Origin: Streptomyces althioticus
GTDB taxonomy: Bacteria; Actinomycetota; Actinomycetes; Streptomycetales; Streptomycetaceae
Assembly: GCA_014649355.1 (NCBI GenBank)
Contig: BMSW01000022.1
Coordinates: 1-64,000, forward strand
Direction: 5' to 3'
Length of the DNA stretch: 64,000 nucleotides
The notes under the pieces are model-generated. The model saw nothing but the letters and a program-made list of their open reading frames with translations, had not been told where the DNA came from and made no database searches. Within the stretch, counting starts at the first letter, position 1, and each line of letters begins with the position of its first letter. A program made the translations under genes and the position numbers. This document shows positions 1-8,179 of the stretch, in pieces.

Positions 1-62
1 GACGCGCTGACGCGCTGACGCGCTGACGCGCTGACGCGCTGACGCGCTGACGCGCTGACGCG
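1..62. repeat. 8-bp tandem repeat, seven full copies plus a partial
   Basis: The unit GACGCGCT is repeated perfectly from the first base of the window to about position 56, followed by a partial copy. The array probably continues to the left of the window. From 62 to about 240 the sequence stays repetitive but degenerate, alternating GGCGACCC-like and CGGTCCGG-like units. I see no convincing gene in 1-320. The short plus-strand ORF across it is proline/arginine-rich low-complexity translation. Confidence 0.85.
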
Positions 63-241
63 GCGACCCGGCGCCCTGGCGACCCGGCGACCCGGCGACC
101 GGTCCAGCGGTCCGGTGACCTTGCGGTCCGGCGGTCCGGTGCCCCGGCAGTCCGTCGGCCCGGCGGTCCGTCGACCCTGCGACCCGGCGACCATACTGTC
201 CGGCGGTCCGGCGACCCGGCGACCCTACGGTCCCGCGCCCC

Positions 242-279
242 GGCGGTCCCTCCCCCGACTCAGTAGGGGAGGGACCGCC
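242..279 (-). terminator. strong hairpin downstream of the GH55 gene
   Basis: Perfect 14-bp arms (242-255 and 266-279) enclose a 10-nt loop just beyond the stop codon of the minus-strand glucanase gene. There is no clear U-tract, as is usual for Streptomyces terminators. Confidence 0.75.
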
Positions 280-320
280 ACCGCCCACCGCCCCCTTCGC
301 GCAGGCGCCCGGGACATGGG

Positions 321-2135
321 TCAGGGGTACGACACCACCACCGACGGCACCGTGTCCGACCCCGACGTCGGCGCCCCCGTGTCGTTGATGACGCACTCGT
401 ACTGCCCGTTCCCGCTCAGCGAGATGACCATGATGTGGTGGAAACGCACCCCGGGCCGGACGGGCGCGGCGAAGCCGTGGTGCTGGACGATGGTCGGGTC
501 GACGTTGTAGTAGCAGTAGCTGCCCATGCCCCAGCCCTCGTGGGTGGTGACGTGGTCGCCGACCTTGTACGCGGCGTAGCCCTTGAGCGAGCCGTTCTGG
601 ATCGCGGCCTGGTTCGGGGCGTCGTAGGCCTTCTCGTTCTGGAAGAAGATCGTGCGGCCGCGTTCGCCGTTCCACTGGACGTCGTACTTGTTGAAGTGCT
701 CGACGAACAGGCCGGTGGCGAGGACGTCGTGGCCGTTGACGACGACACCGTAGTCGCAGCGGTTGGTCTCCCAGCCCACACCCTCGCCGTGGTCGGCGCG
801 CCAGACCCAGGTGTGGTCGACGATGGTGTGCCGGGCGTTGACCACCATGCTGGTGGTGGCCCTGCCGGGGCCGGCGCCGCCGATGCGGATGAAGACGTCC
901 TGGACGGTGATGGGGTTGGCGGAGTGGTTCCGGGAGGCGCCGCGCGGCCCGACCTCCAGCAGGACCGGCGAGTTGACCGTTCCGGCGTCGATCAGGAAAC
1001 CGGCCAGCCGAACGCCGTCGACATCGGCGACCTTCAGGGCGGTGACGCCGTTGTCGGGCACGAGGGTGGCGTACCCGAGGCCCAGGACCACCGTGTTCGG
1101 CCGGTTCACCCGGACCGGCTCGTCGACGTGGTAGATGCCGGGCGTGAGCAGCAGGTGGAGGCCCTGCTCCAGGGCTCGGTTCATGGTGGCCGCCGAGTCG
1201 CCCGGCTTCGCGACGTAGAAGCGGTCCAGTGGCAGCGAGGTGCCGCGCGGGGTGCCGTTGCCCCAGGTGACGCCGCGGGCGTTCCTCCGCAGCGCGGGCA
1301 GGAAGACGCGGTACTTCCCGCCGTCGAGGTACAGGAACGGCTTCTCGCGGGAGATCGGGGTGGTGTCGAGCGTGGTGTACGGCGGGTCCGGGAAGCTCTG
1401 CGCGGGGGCGCCCTCGACGCCGGAGAACACCATGTTCCACACGGCGTTCGTCCAGCCGCCGACCGAGCTCTCCCGGGTGTACCACTGCTGCTGCGAGTAG
1501 GGGCCGACCGTGCCGTCGATCCGGCTGTCGGCGATGTAGCCGCCGCTGGCCCAACCGTACGTGGACGAGGCGAGGTTGAGGTCCCCGCGTATGTGCATCC
1601 GGCGGAACGGCGCGGCCTGGGCGACCGCCCACCGGTTCGTGCCGTTGACCGGGACGAGGGCCAGGTTCTCCGCCGAACGCCAGAAGTTCTGCGTGGCGTT
1701 GCCGTCGAACCAGCCGGCGTCGACCGTCACGTCACCGTGGATGGTGGTGTCGTCGGGCGACAGGCCGAGGCCGGACACCGAGGTGTAGAAGCCGAGCTGG
1801 GCGTTGAGCCCCTGGTACGTGCCGGGCTTGAAGAAGAACTGGTAGCGGCCGGGGCCGAACTGGTCCTCCTCCTGCCGGGCGAACACCTCGTCCAGCGTGG
1901 CCTGGATGCCCGGCGTGGACGGGTCGAAGACGATCACGTTGGGTCCGAGGTCACCACCGCCCTTGAGGCGCGGGGGCCTTCTGTGCGCGGTCGGCGCCGC
2001 GGACGCCGTACCGGACAGGCCCGCCAGCACGGGCACGGCGGCCGCGGCGCCGAGGACGGCCCGGCGGCCGACGGCGGAACGCGGGGCCGGAACGGCGGGG
2101 GAGGGGGTGGAGGGGGAGTCGGACGTCGACGTCAT
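321..2135 (-). CDS. secreted GH55 exo-beta-1,3-glucanase
   Basis: This 604-residue exported protein closely resembles Streptomyces GH55 laminarin-degrading enzymes, which are sometimes misnamed adenylyl cyclase. The N-terminus has a twin-arginine-type signal (GRRAVLG, a hydrophobic stretch, then a TASA cleavage region at about residue 45). Two right-handed beta-helix halves follow. The conserved family segments FKPGTYQGLNAQ, DVTVDAGWFDGNATQNFW and WRADHGEGVGWETNR are present. Glu456 in GWETN and Glu479 in FVEHF are candidate active-site acids. The start at 2135 has an AGGAG ribosome site about 9 nt upstream; the longer upstream frame lacks one. The gene is divergent from a sugar ABC operon, so it probably releases glucan oligosaccharides for that importer. 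The family call is very likely; the exact product size is inferred. Confidence 0.93.
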   Translation of the reverse strand: MTSTSDSPSTPSPAVPAPRSAVGRRAVLGAAAAVPVLAGLSGTASAAPTAHRRPPRLKGGGDLGPNVIVFDPSTPGIQATLDEVFARQEEDQFGPGRYQFFFKPGTYQGLNAQLGFYTSVSGLGLSPDDTTIHGDVTVDAGWFDGNATQNFWRSAENLALVPVNGTNRWAVAQAAPFRRMHIRGDLNLASSTYGWASGGYIADSRIDGTVGPYSQQQWYTRESSVGGWTNAVWNMVFSGVEGAPAQSFPDPPYTTLDTTPISREKPFLYLDGGKYRVFLPALRRNARGVTWGNGTPRGTSLPLDRFYVAKPGDSAATMNRALEQGLHLLLTPGIYHVDEPVRVNRPNTVVLGLGYATLVPDNGVTALKVADVDGVRLAGFLIDAGTVNSPVLLEVGPRGASRNHSANPITVQDVFIRIGGAGPGRATTSMVVNARHTIVDHTWVWRADHGEGVGWETNRCDYGVVVNGHDVLATGLFVEHFNKYDVQWNGERGRTIFFQNEKAYDAPNQAAIQNGSLKGYAAYKVGDHVTTHEGWGMGSYCYYNVDPTIVQHHGFAAPVRPGVRFHHIMVISLSGNGQYECVINDTGAPTSGSDTVPSVVVSYP

Positions 2136-2179
2136 GGGGCGGCTCTCCTGGTTCAAGAGATGAAAGGAGCAGGGGAGTT

Positions 2180-2193
2180 GGGAGCGCTCTCTC
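2180..2193. promoter_or_regulatory. CebR-like operator
   Basis: The sequence TGGGAGCGCTCTCT matches 12 of 14 positions of the CebR operator TGGGAGCGCTCCCA known from Streptomyces cellulose and cellobiose regulons. It lies about 45 bp upstream of the GH55 start and about 185 bp from the transporter start, so it most plausibly controls the glucanase. No lacI-family gene is in the window, so the regulator would act from elsewhere. Confidence 0.6.
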
Positions 2194-2290
2194 GCCGCTG
2201 AATGGTTCATCTCCGGAACGCATGAGTCAAGACATGCGACAGGAGTCGAGCGAGTCCGTCGGAAGCCTTGACGTGGTCCCGGCCAAGGGT

Positions 2291-2311
2291 TTAACTCACG
2301 TCCTAAATTAA
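2291..2311. promoter_or_regulatory. 21-bp AT-rich imperfect palindrome, candidate operator
   Basis: An interrupted dyad reads TTAAnTnAnGnCnTnAnTTAA, and stands out as AT-rich in a GC-rich intergenic region. It lies about 67 bp upstream of the sugar-binding lipoprotein start, where a repressor site for the transporter operon is expected. The binding protein cannot be told from sequence; ROK or LacI families are possible. Confidence 0.45.
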
Positions 2312-2377
2312 GCCATGAGGCGCCGTCCCCGGGTCGTCCTCGGGGCATTCGACCTTCCCGGAAAGGGACCAGGAGCC

Positions 2378-3694
2378 ATGCGCAGCATCCGAGCCGCGGC
2401 CACAGGCGCCGTCATGCTGTCTCTCGCCCTCGCCGCCTCTGCCTGCGGAGGCGGTTCGAGCACCGGCGGCGGGTCCAACGACTCGCCGAAGGAACTGACC
2501 TACTGGGCCTCCAACCAGGGCGCCAGCATCGAGGTCGACAAGAAGGTCCTCCAGCCCGAGCTCGACAAGTTCGAGAAGCAGACCGGCATCAAGGTCAAGC
2601 TGGAGGTCGTGCCCTGGTCCGACCTGCTCAACCGCATCCTCACCGCCACCACGTCCGGCCAGGGCCCGGACGTGCTGAACATCGGCAACACCTGGTCCGC
2701 CTCCCTCCAGGCGACCGGAGGCCTCCTGCCGTGGGACGACGAGCGGTTCGAGAAGATCGGGGGCAAGGACCGCTTCGTCGACTCCGCGCTCGGCTCCACC
2801 GGCGCCGAGGGGCAGCCCCCGGCCGCCGTCCCGCTCTACTCCATGGCGTACGCCCTCTACTACAACAAGCAGATGTTCGCCGACGCCGGCATCGGCGCCC
2901 CGCCCGCCACCTGGGACGAGTTCGTCACCGCCGGCAAGAAGCTGTCCCAGGACGGGAAGTGGGGCACAGCGATGGAGGGCTCGAACCCCTCCGAGAACAT
3001 CCACCACGCCTACGTCTTCGCCAAGCAGCACGGCGCCGACTTCTTCACCCCCGACGGCAAGCCGGACTTCGCCAACGACGGCGCCGTCGCCGCGGTCAAG
3101 CAGTACGTCGACCTCATGGCCAAGGACAAGGTCATCGCGCCCGGCAACGCCGAGTACGCCCAGAACCAGTCGGTCAGCGACTTCGCCAAGGGCAGGACAG
3201 GCATGCTGCTGTGGCAGTCCGCGTCCGCCAACCTGAAGTCCCAGGGCATGAGCGAGGACGCCTACGGCATCGCCCCCGTGCCCGTGCAGTCCGGCACCCC
3301 GGGACCCGGCAAGCAGGTCAACTCGATGGTCGCCGGCATCAACCTCGCCGTCTTCAAGAACACCGACAACCTCGACGGCGCCACCAAGTTCGTGAAGTTC
3401 ATGACCAGCGACGCCGAGCAGAAGATCCTCAACACCGCCTACAGCTCCATCCCGCCGGTCAAGGCCGCCCAGGCCGACCCCGCCTTCAACACCCCCGCCA
3501 ACGCCGTGCTGAAGGACACCCTCGCCAAGAGCGCCGTCGCCCTGCCGCAGGTGCCCGACGAGTCCCAGCTCGAGACCGCCGTCGGCACCGCCGTCAAGGA
3601 CCTGTTCGCCGACGCCGCCGCCGGACGCCCGGTCACCACCGACTCGGTGAAGGCCGCGCTCACCAAGGCGCAGCAGCAGATGCCCACGAAGTGA
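2378..3694 (+). CDS. ABC transporter sugar-binding lipoprotein
   Basis: A 438-residue extracellular solute-binding protein (family 1, CUT1 class) that should be anchored outside the membrane and capture oligosaccharides. Residues 1-22 form a lipoprotein signal ending LAASAC, so Cys would be lipidated; a Gly/Ser-rich linker follows. The start at 2378 follows an AGGAG site by a few bases. The next gene overlaps its stop codon (GTGA), showing translational coupling. The neighbouring GH55 and GH1 enzymes suggest laminari-oligosaccharides or related beta-glucosides as ligand; that specificity is inferred, not visible in the sequence. Confidence 0.92.
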   Translation: MRSIRAAATGAVMLSLALAASACGGGSSTGGGSNDSPKELTYWASNQGASIEVDKKVLQPELDKFEKQTGIKVKLEVVPWSDLLNRILTATTSGQGPDVLNIGNTWSASLQATGGLLPWDDERFEKIGGKDRFVDSALGSTGAEGQPPAAVPLYSMAYALYYNKQMFADAGIGAPPATWDEFVTAGKKLSQDGKWGTAMEGSNPSENIHHAYVFAKQHGADFFTPDGKPDFANDGAVAAVKQYVDLMAKDKVIAPGNAEYAQNQSVSDFAKGRTGMLLWQSASANLKSQGMSEDAYGIAPVPVQSGTPGPGKQVNSMVAGINLAVFKNTDNLDGATKFVKFMTSDAEQKILNTAYSSIPPVKAAQADPAFNTPANAVLKDTLAKSAVALPQVPDESQLETAVGTAVKDLFADAAAGRPVTTDSVKAALTKAQQQMPTK

Positions 3695-4698
3695 GTCCCC
3701 ACACCGCCATGACCGCCACCGCCCCCGCAGCGGAGGCCACCGTGCGGAAGCGCTCCCCCGGTGCGACGCGCGGCCCCCGCCGCCGCACCGGGAGGCTCCG
3801 CCGCATCGGACTGCCCTACCTGCTGCTCCTGCCCGCGCTGCTCCTCGAACTCCTCGTCCACCTGGTGCCGATGGTCATCGGCATCGTGATGAGCTTCAAG
3901 GAACTCACCCAGTTCTACATCCGCGACTGGGGCACCGCCCCCTGGGCCGGCCTCGACAACTACACCGTCTCCGTCGACTTCGACGCGCCCGTCGGCCAGG
4001 CCCTGCTCCACTCCTTCCTCGTCACGGTCGCCTTCACCGTGCTGTCCGTCGGCCTGTGCTGGCTGATCGGCACCGCCGCCGCGGTGTTCATGCAGGACAC
4101 CTTCCGGGTCCGCGGCCTGCTGCGCGCCCTGTTCCTGGTGCCGTACGCGCTGCCCGTCTACGCGGCCGTCATCACCTGGGTGTTCATGTTCCAGCACGAC
4201 AACGGCCTGGTGAACCACGTCCTGCACGACCAGCTCGGCCTCACCGACAAGCCCTCCTTCTGGCTCATCGGCGACAACAGCTTCGTCGCCCTGCTCACCG
4301 TGTCGGTGTGGAAGGGCTGGCCGTTCGCCTTCCTCATCGTGATGGCCGGCCTGCAGAACATCCCCCGCGAGCTGTACGAGGCCGCCGCCCTCGACGGCGC
4401 CGGCATGATCCAGCAGCTCCGCCGCATCACCTTGCCGTCGCTCCGCCCCGTCAACCAGGTGCTGGTCCTCGTCCTGTTCCTGTGGACGTTCAACGACTTC
4501 AACACCCCCTACGTCCTCTTCGGCAAGAGCGCGCCCGAGGCCGCCGACCTCATCTCCGTGCACATCTACCAGGCGTCCTTCGTCACCTGGAACTTCGGCA
4601 CAGGCTCGGCGATGTCCGTGCTGCTCCTGCTGTTCCTGCTCGTCGTCACCGGCGTCTACCTCGCCCTCACCTCACGCGGACGGAGGACCGCCCAGTGA
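3691..4698 (+). CDS. sugar ABC transporter permease (MalF-like)
   Basis: A 335-residue inner-membrane permease with an Arg-rich cytoplasmic N-terminus, a first membrane helix near residues 40-65 and five further hydrophobic segments. The EAA loop is clear (EAAALDGAG followed by RITLPSLRP), the contact site for the ABC ATPase. I chose the GTG at 3691 because it overlaps the previous stop as GTGA, the same arrangement as at the next junction; ATG at 3709 is the alternative. No ATPase gene follows, which is normal for Streptomyces CUT1 systems that share MsiK. Confidence 0.9.
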   Translation: MSPHTAMTATAPAAEATVRKRSPGATRGPRRRTGRLRRIGLPYLLLLPALLLELLVHLVPMVIGIVMSFKELTQFYIRDWGTAPWAGLDNYTVSVDFDAPVGQALLHSFLVTVAFTVLSVGLCWLIGTAAAVFMQDTFRVRGLLRALFLVPYALPVYAAVITWVFMFQHDNGLVNHVLHDQLGLTDKPSFWLIGDNSFVALLTVSVWKGWPFAFLIVMAGLQNIPRELYEAAALDGAGMIQQLRRITLPSLRPVNQVLVLVLFLWTFNDFNTPYVLFGKSAPEAADLISVHIYQASFVTWNFGTGSAMSVLLLLFLLVVTGVYLALTSRGRRTAQ

Positions 4699-5555
4699 GC
4701 ACGCCCCGGTCCCCGATGGCCCCGCCCCGCACGTTCCTGTGGTCACGGCGGGTCTTCCTGACCCTCCTCACCGGCTTCGTGTTGATCCCGGTGTACGTCA
4801 TGCTGTCCAGCTCGCTGAAGCCGCTCGCCGACGTCACCGGCGCCTTCCGCTGGCTGCCGACCGAGCTGACGATCCGCCCGTACATCGACATCTGGTCCAC
4901 CGTCCCGCTCGGCCGGTACTTCGTGAACTCGCTGATCGTGGCGGGCGCGGCCACCGTCTGCTCGGTCGTCATCGCCGTGTTCTCCGCGTACGCCGTCAGC
5001 CGCTACTCGTTCCGCGGCAAGCGCGTCTTCACGGTGACCGTGCTGTCGACGCAGATGTTCCCCGGCATCCTGTTCCTGCTGCCGCTGTTCCTCATCTACG
5101 TCAACATCGGCAACGCCACCGGCATCGCCCTGTTCGGCTCCCGCGGCGGCCTGATCCTGACGTACCTGACCTTCTCGCTGCCGTTCTCCATCTGGATGCT
5201 GATCGGCTACTTCGACTCCGTCCCGCGCGACCTGGACGAGGCCGCGCTCGTCGACGGCTGCGGACCGCTCGGCGCGCTGTTCCGCGTCGTCGTCCCGGCC
5301 GCCGTCCCCGGCATCGTCGCCGTCGCCGTGTACGCCTTCATGACCGCCTGGGGCGAGGTCCTCTTCGCCTCCGTGACGACCAACGACACCACCCGCACCC
5401 TTGCCGTCGGCCTCCAGGGCTACTCCACCCTCAACGACGTGTACTGGAACCAGATCATGGCCGCCTCCCTCGTGGTGAGCGTCCCCGTGGTCGCCGGGTT
5501 CCTGCTCCTCCAGCGCTACCTCGTCGCCGGCCTGACGGCAGGAGCCGTCAAGTGA
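4695..5555 (+). CDS. sugar ABC transporter permease (MalG-like)
   Basis: The second membrane subunit of the importer, 286 residues with six predicted membrane helices. Its EAA motif reads EAALVDGCGPLGALFRVVVP. The GTG start at 4695 overlaps the preceding stop by 4 bp, so the two permeases should be made in equal amounts. A glucosidase gene starts 20 bp downstream. Confidence 0.92.
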   Translation: MSTPRSPMAPPRTFLWSRRVFLTLLTGFVLIPVYVMLSSSLKPLADVTGAFRWLPTELTIRPYIDIWSTVPLGRYFVNSLIVAGAATVCSVVIAVFSAYAVSRYSFRGKRVFTVTVLSTQMFPGILFLLPLFLIYVNIGNATGIALFGSRGGLILTYLTFSLPFSIWMLIGYFDSVPRDLDEAALVDGCGPLGALFRVVVPAAVPGIVAVAVYAFMTAWGEVLFASVTTNDTTRTLAVGLQGYSTLNDVYWNQIMAASLVVSVPVVAGFLLLQRYLVAGLTAGAVK

Positions 5556-5575
5556 CCCAATGTGAAAGGACTTTC

Positions 5576-6934
5576 GTGACCATCGACTACGCCGCCCTCC
5601 CCGACGACTTCCTGTGGGGCACGGCCACCTCGGCCTACCAGATCGAGGGCGCCGTGGCGGAGGACGGCCGCTCCCCGTCGATCTGGGACACCTTCTCGCA
5701 CACCCCCGGCCGCATCGACAACGACGACCACGGTGACGTGGCCTGCGACCACTACCACCGCTGGCACGAGGACATCGCCCTGATGAGCCGCCTCGGCGCC
5801 AACGCCTACCGGCTGTCCGTCGCCTGGCCGCGCGTCGTGCCCGGCGGCGACGGCCCGGTCAACACCAAGGGCCTCGCCTTCTACGACCGCTTGGTCGACG
5901 GACTCCTCGAGGCCGGCATCACCCCGTCCGTCACCCTCTACCACTGGGACCTGCCCCAGACCCTCCAGGACCGCGGTGGCTGGCCCGAGCGCGACACCGC
6001 CGAGCACTTCGCCGCGTACGCCTCCGCCGTCGCCGAACGCCTCGGCGACCGCGTCCACCACTGGGCCACCCTCAACGAACCCCTGTGCTCCGCCTGGATC
6101 GGCCACCTCGAAGGCACGATGGCCCCTGGCTGGACCGACCTCACGGCGGCCGTCCGCGCCTCGTACCACCTGCTGCTCGGCCACGGCTTCGCCGCCCGTG
6201 CCATCCGCGCCGCCGCCCCCGGCGCCCAGGTCGGCATCGTCAACAACCTCTCCACCATCCACCCGGCGAGCGACAGCCCCGGGGACCGCGCCGCAGCCGT
6301 CCGCATGGACGGCCACACCAACCGCTGGTGGCTCGACCCGATCCACGGCCGCGGCTTCCCCGCCGACATGCGCGAGGTCTACGGCGTCGACCTCCCTGAA
6401 CGGCCGGGCGACCTCGACACCATCGCGGCCCCGCTCGACTGGCTCGGCCTGAACTACTACTTCCCGCAGGTGGCCGCCGCCGACCCGGACGGCCCGGCCC
6501 CCTACGCCGCACCCGTACGCCGTGACGGCGTCCCGCGCACCGGTATGGACTGGGAGATCGACCCGACCGGCATCGAGGACCTCCTCCTCCGTCTCACCGA
6601 CGAGTACGGCGCCCGACGCCTCTACGTCACGGAGAACGGCTCCGCGTTCCCCGACGTGATGCGCCCCGACGGCACGATCGACGACCCCGAGCGCCAGGAC
6701 TACCTGACCCGGCACATCGCCGCCTGCGCCTCAGCCGCCCGCAAGGGCGCCCCGCTGGCCGGCTACTTCGCCTGGTCACTGCTCGACAACTTCGAGTGGG
6801 CGTACGGCTACGACAAGCGCTTCGGCCTGGTCCACGTCGACTACGCCACGCAGGCGCGCACGATCAAGGGCTCGGGGTACCGGTACGCGGACATCATCCG
6901 GGGGCATGGGGAGCGGGTACGGGAGGCGGCGTGA
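5576..6934 (+). CDS. GH1 beta-glucosidase
   Basis: A 452-residue glycoside hydrolase family 1 enzyme with no signal peptide, so cytoplasmic. The family hallmarks are intact: FLWGTATSAYQIEG at the N-terminus, the acid/base in TLNEP (Glu168) and the nucleophile in YVTENG (Glu353). It should retain anomeric configuration and cleave glucose from imported beta-glucosides. The GTG start at 5576 follows a GAAAGGA site by about 6 nt. As last gene of the transporter operon it would finish degradation of oligosaccharides released by the GH55 enzyme. Laminaribiose-type substrates are inferred from context; cellobiose cannot be excluded given the CebR-like site. Confidence 0.93.
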   Translation: MTIDYAALPDDFLWGTATSAYQIEGAVAEDGRSPSIWDTFSHTPGRIDNDDHGDVACDHYHRWHEDIALMSRLGANAYRLSVAWPRVVPGGDGPVNTKGLAFYDRLVDGLLEAGITPSVTLYHWDLPQTLQDRGGWPERDTAEHFAAYASAVAERLGDRVHHWATLNEPLCSAWIGHLEGTMAPGWTDLTAAVRASYHLLLGHGFAARAIRAAAPGAQVGIVNNLSTIHPASDSPGDRAAAVRMDGHTNRWWLDPIHGRGFPADMREVYGVDLPERPGDLDTIAAPLDWLGLNYYFPQVAAADPDGPAPYAAPVRRDGVPRTGMDWEIDPTGIEDLLLRLTDEYGARRLYVTENGSAFPDVMRPDGTIDDPERQDYLTRHIAACASAARKGAPLAGYFAWSLLDNFEWAYGYDKRFGLVHVDYATQARTIKGSGYRYADIIRGHGERVREAA

Positions 6935-6958
6935 GCGTGTGGCGCCGGCTGGTACGGC

Positions 6959-6994
6959 GCCGGCGGGTGCGGGTAGGGTCCCGTGCCCGCCGGC
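6959..6994. terminator. terminator after the beta-glucosidase gene
   Basis: Arms 6959-6973 and 6980-6994 pair over 15 bp (two G-U wobbles on the plus-strand RNA) around a 6-nt loop. It lies between the convergent ends of the glucosidase and tautomerase genes and could serve both. Confidence 0.75.
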
Positions 6995-7003
6995 GGCCGC
7001 GGG

Positions 7004-7213
7004 TCAGGCGTCGCTGTTGAGCAGGGCGGCCGTGAGGACGTGACCGCCTACGCCCCAGCCTCCGTCGGCGACCTCGTCGACGAGCACCACGGTGGTGGCG
7101 CGGGCGCGCTCACCGTAGATCTCCGCGTAGAGATCGGTGGTGCGCTCGACGATCTTCTTCTTGTCGTCGGAGCTGAGGGTGTCCGCGGGGACCTTGAAGT
7201 GGGCGAAAGGCAT
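7004..7213 (-). CDS. tautomerase family protein (4-oxalocrotonate tautomerase-like)
   Basis: A 69-residue protein starting MPFAHF, so the catalytic amino-terminal proline of the tautomerase superfamily is present after Met removal. The length fits the short 4-OT-like class. The start at 7213 is preceded by AAGGAG; the longer frame upstream lacks an initiation signal. It lies 116 bp downstream of an SDR oxidoreductase on the same strand and may be co-transcribed with it. The substrate cannot be predicted. Confidence 0.82.
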   Translation of the reverse strand: MPFAHFKVPADTLSSDDKKKIVERTTDLYAEIYGERARATTVVLVDEVADGGWGVGGHVLTAALLNSDA

Positions 7214-7329
7214 GAGTGGTACTCCTTGAGAGCTCTGTAGGAAGTGGCGGACGCGATACGGGCACCGTAGGGACGTCTCCCAGGTGGCCGGCACGTCCTG
7301 GGTGACCGGCAGGGCGACCGGCGGGAGGC

Positions 7330-8091
7330 TCAGACCATTCCGCCGTTGGCCCGCAGGACCTGGCCGTTCACCCAGTGTCCCGCCGGGCTGGTGAGGAAGG
7401 CGGCGACCCGGGCGATGTCCTCCGGGGTGCCCAGCCGCTCCAGCGGCGGGGTCTTCGCGAGCCGGTCGATCTCCTCCGGCGTCTTGCCGTCGAGGAACAG
7501 GTCGGTGGCGGTGGGGCCGGGGGCTACGGTGTTCACCGTGATGTCCCGGCCGCGCAGCTCCCGGGCGAGGATCAGGGTCATCGACTCGACGGCGGCCTTG
7601 CTCGCCACGTACGCGCCGTAGGCGGGGAACTGTGCTCCGACCACGGAGGTCGACACGCTTAGGAAGGAGCCGCCGGGCCGCAGTCGCCGCGCGGCCTGCT
7701 GGGCCACCACGAAGGCGCCGCGGATGTTGGTGCGGTGCATCGCGTCGAGGGCGGCCAGATCGAGGTCGGCGACGGGCGACAGGACGAGGCGGCCGGCGGC
7801 GTTCACCACGACGTCCACGCCGCCGAACTCCTGCTCCGCCCGGTCGAACAGCGCGGCGACCGCGTGCTCGTCCGCCACATCCGCCCGCACGGCGATCGCC
7901 CTCCCGCCGTCGGAGGTGATCGCCTTCACGGTCTCCTCGGCCGAGGCCGTGTCCCTGGTGTAGTTCACCACCACCGCCAGACCGTCGCGGGCGAGCTGGA
8001 GCGACACCGCGCGGCCGATGCCGCGCGAACCGCCGGTGACGACGGCGACCCGTTCGGGAGCCGGTGTGAGGAGACTGTCATTCGTAGTCAT
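7330..8091 (-). CDS. SDR family oxidoreductase
   Basis: A 253-residue classical short-chain dehydrogenase/reductase. It has the Rossmann cofactor motif TGGSRGIG near residue 20, a central NAAG, an active-site Ser in the STSVV strand, and YGAYVASK with the catalytic Tyr and Lys. An Arg after the second strand suggests NADP(H) preference, which is inference. The start at 8091 has GGAGG just ahead at short spacing. It is divergent from an XRE regulator whose likely operator sits between the two genes. Confidence 0.9.
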   Translation of the reverse strand: MTTNDSLLTPAPERVAVVTGGSRGIGRAVSLQLARDGLAVVVNYTRDTASAEETVKAITSDGGRAIAVRADVADEHAVAALFDRAEQEFGGVDVVVNAAGRLVLSPVADLDLAALDAMHRTNIRGAFVVAQQAARRLRPGGSFLSVSTSVVGAQFPAYGAYVASKAAVESMTLILARELRGRDITVNTVAPGPTATDLFLDGKTPEEIDRLAKTPPLERLGTPEDIARVAAFLTSPAGHWVNGQVLRANGGMV

Positions 8092-8123
8092 GCCTCCACG
8101 GTGCGCGGTCCCGGCAGGCGCAA

Positions 8124-8159
8124 CCAGGGGATGCCATCCCCTGGGTCGCCCCTGGGTCG
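8124..8159. promoter_or_regulatory. perfect 21-bp palindrome plus tandem direct repeat, likely operator
   Basis: Arms CCAGGGGATG and CATCCCCTGG flank a single central base at 8124-8144. The right half overlaps two tandem 11-bp copies of CCCCTGGGTCG (8138-8148 and 8149-8159). The element sits between the divergent SDR and XRE genes and is the obvious binding site for the XRE protein, controlling both. Confidence 0.7.
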
Positions 8160-8179
8160 GCGCTACGGCCGAGCACAGA

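Noticed and set aside
435..2201. 588-residue plus-strand frame opposite the GH55 gene
   Set aside because: High-GC shadow: low-complexity Val/Asp/Arg/Gly composition, no domain, and the minus strand encodes a clear GH55 enzyme.
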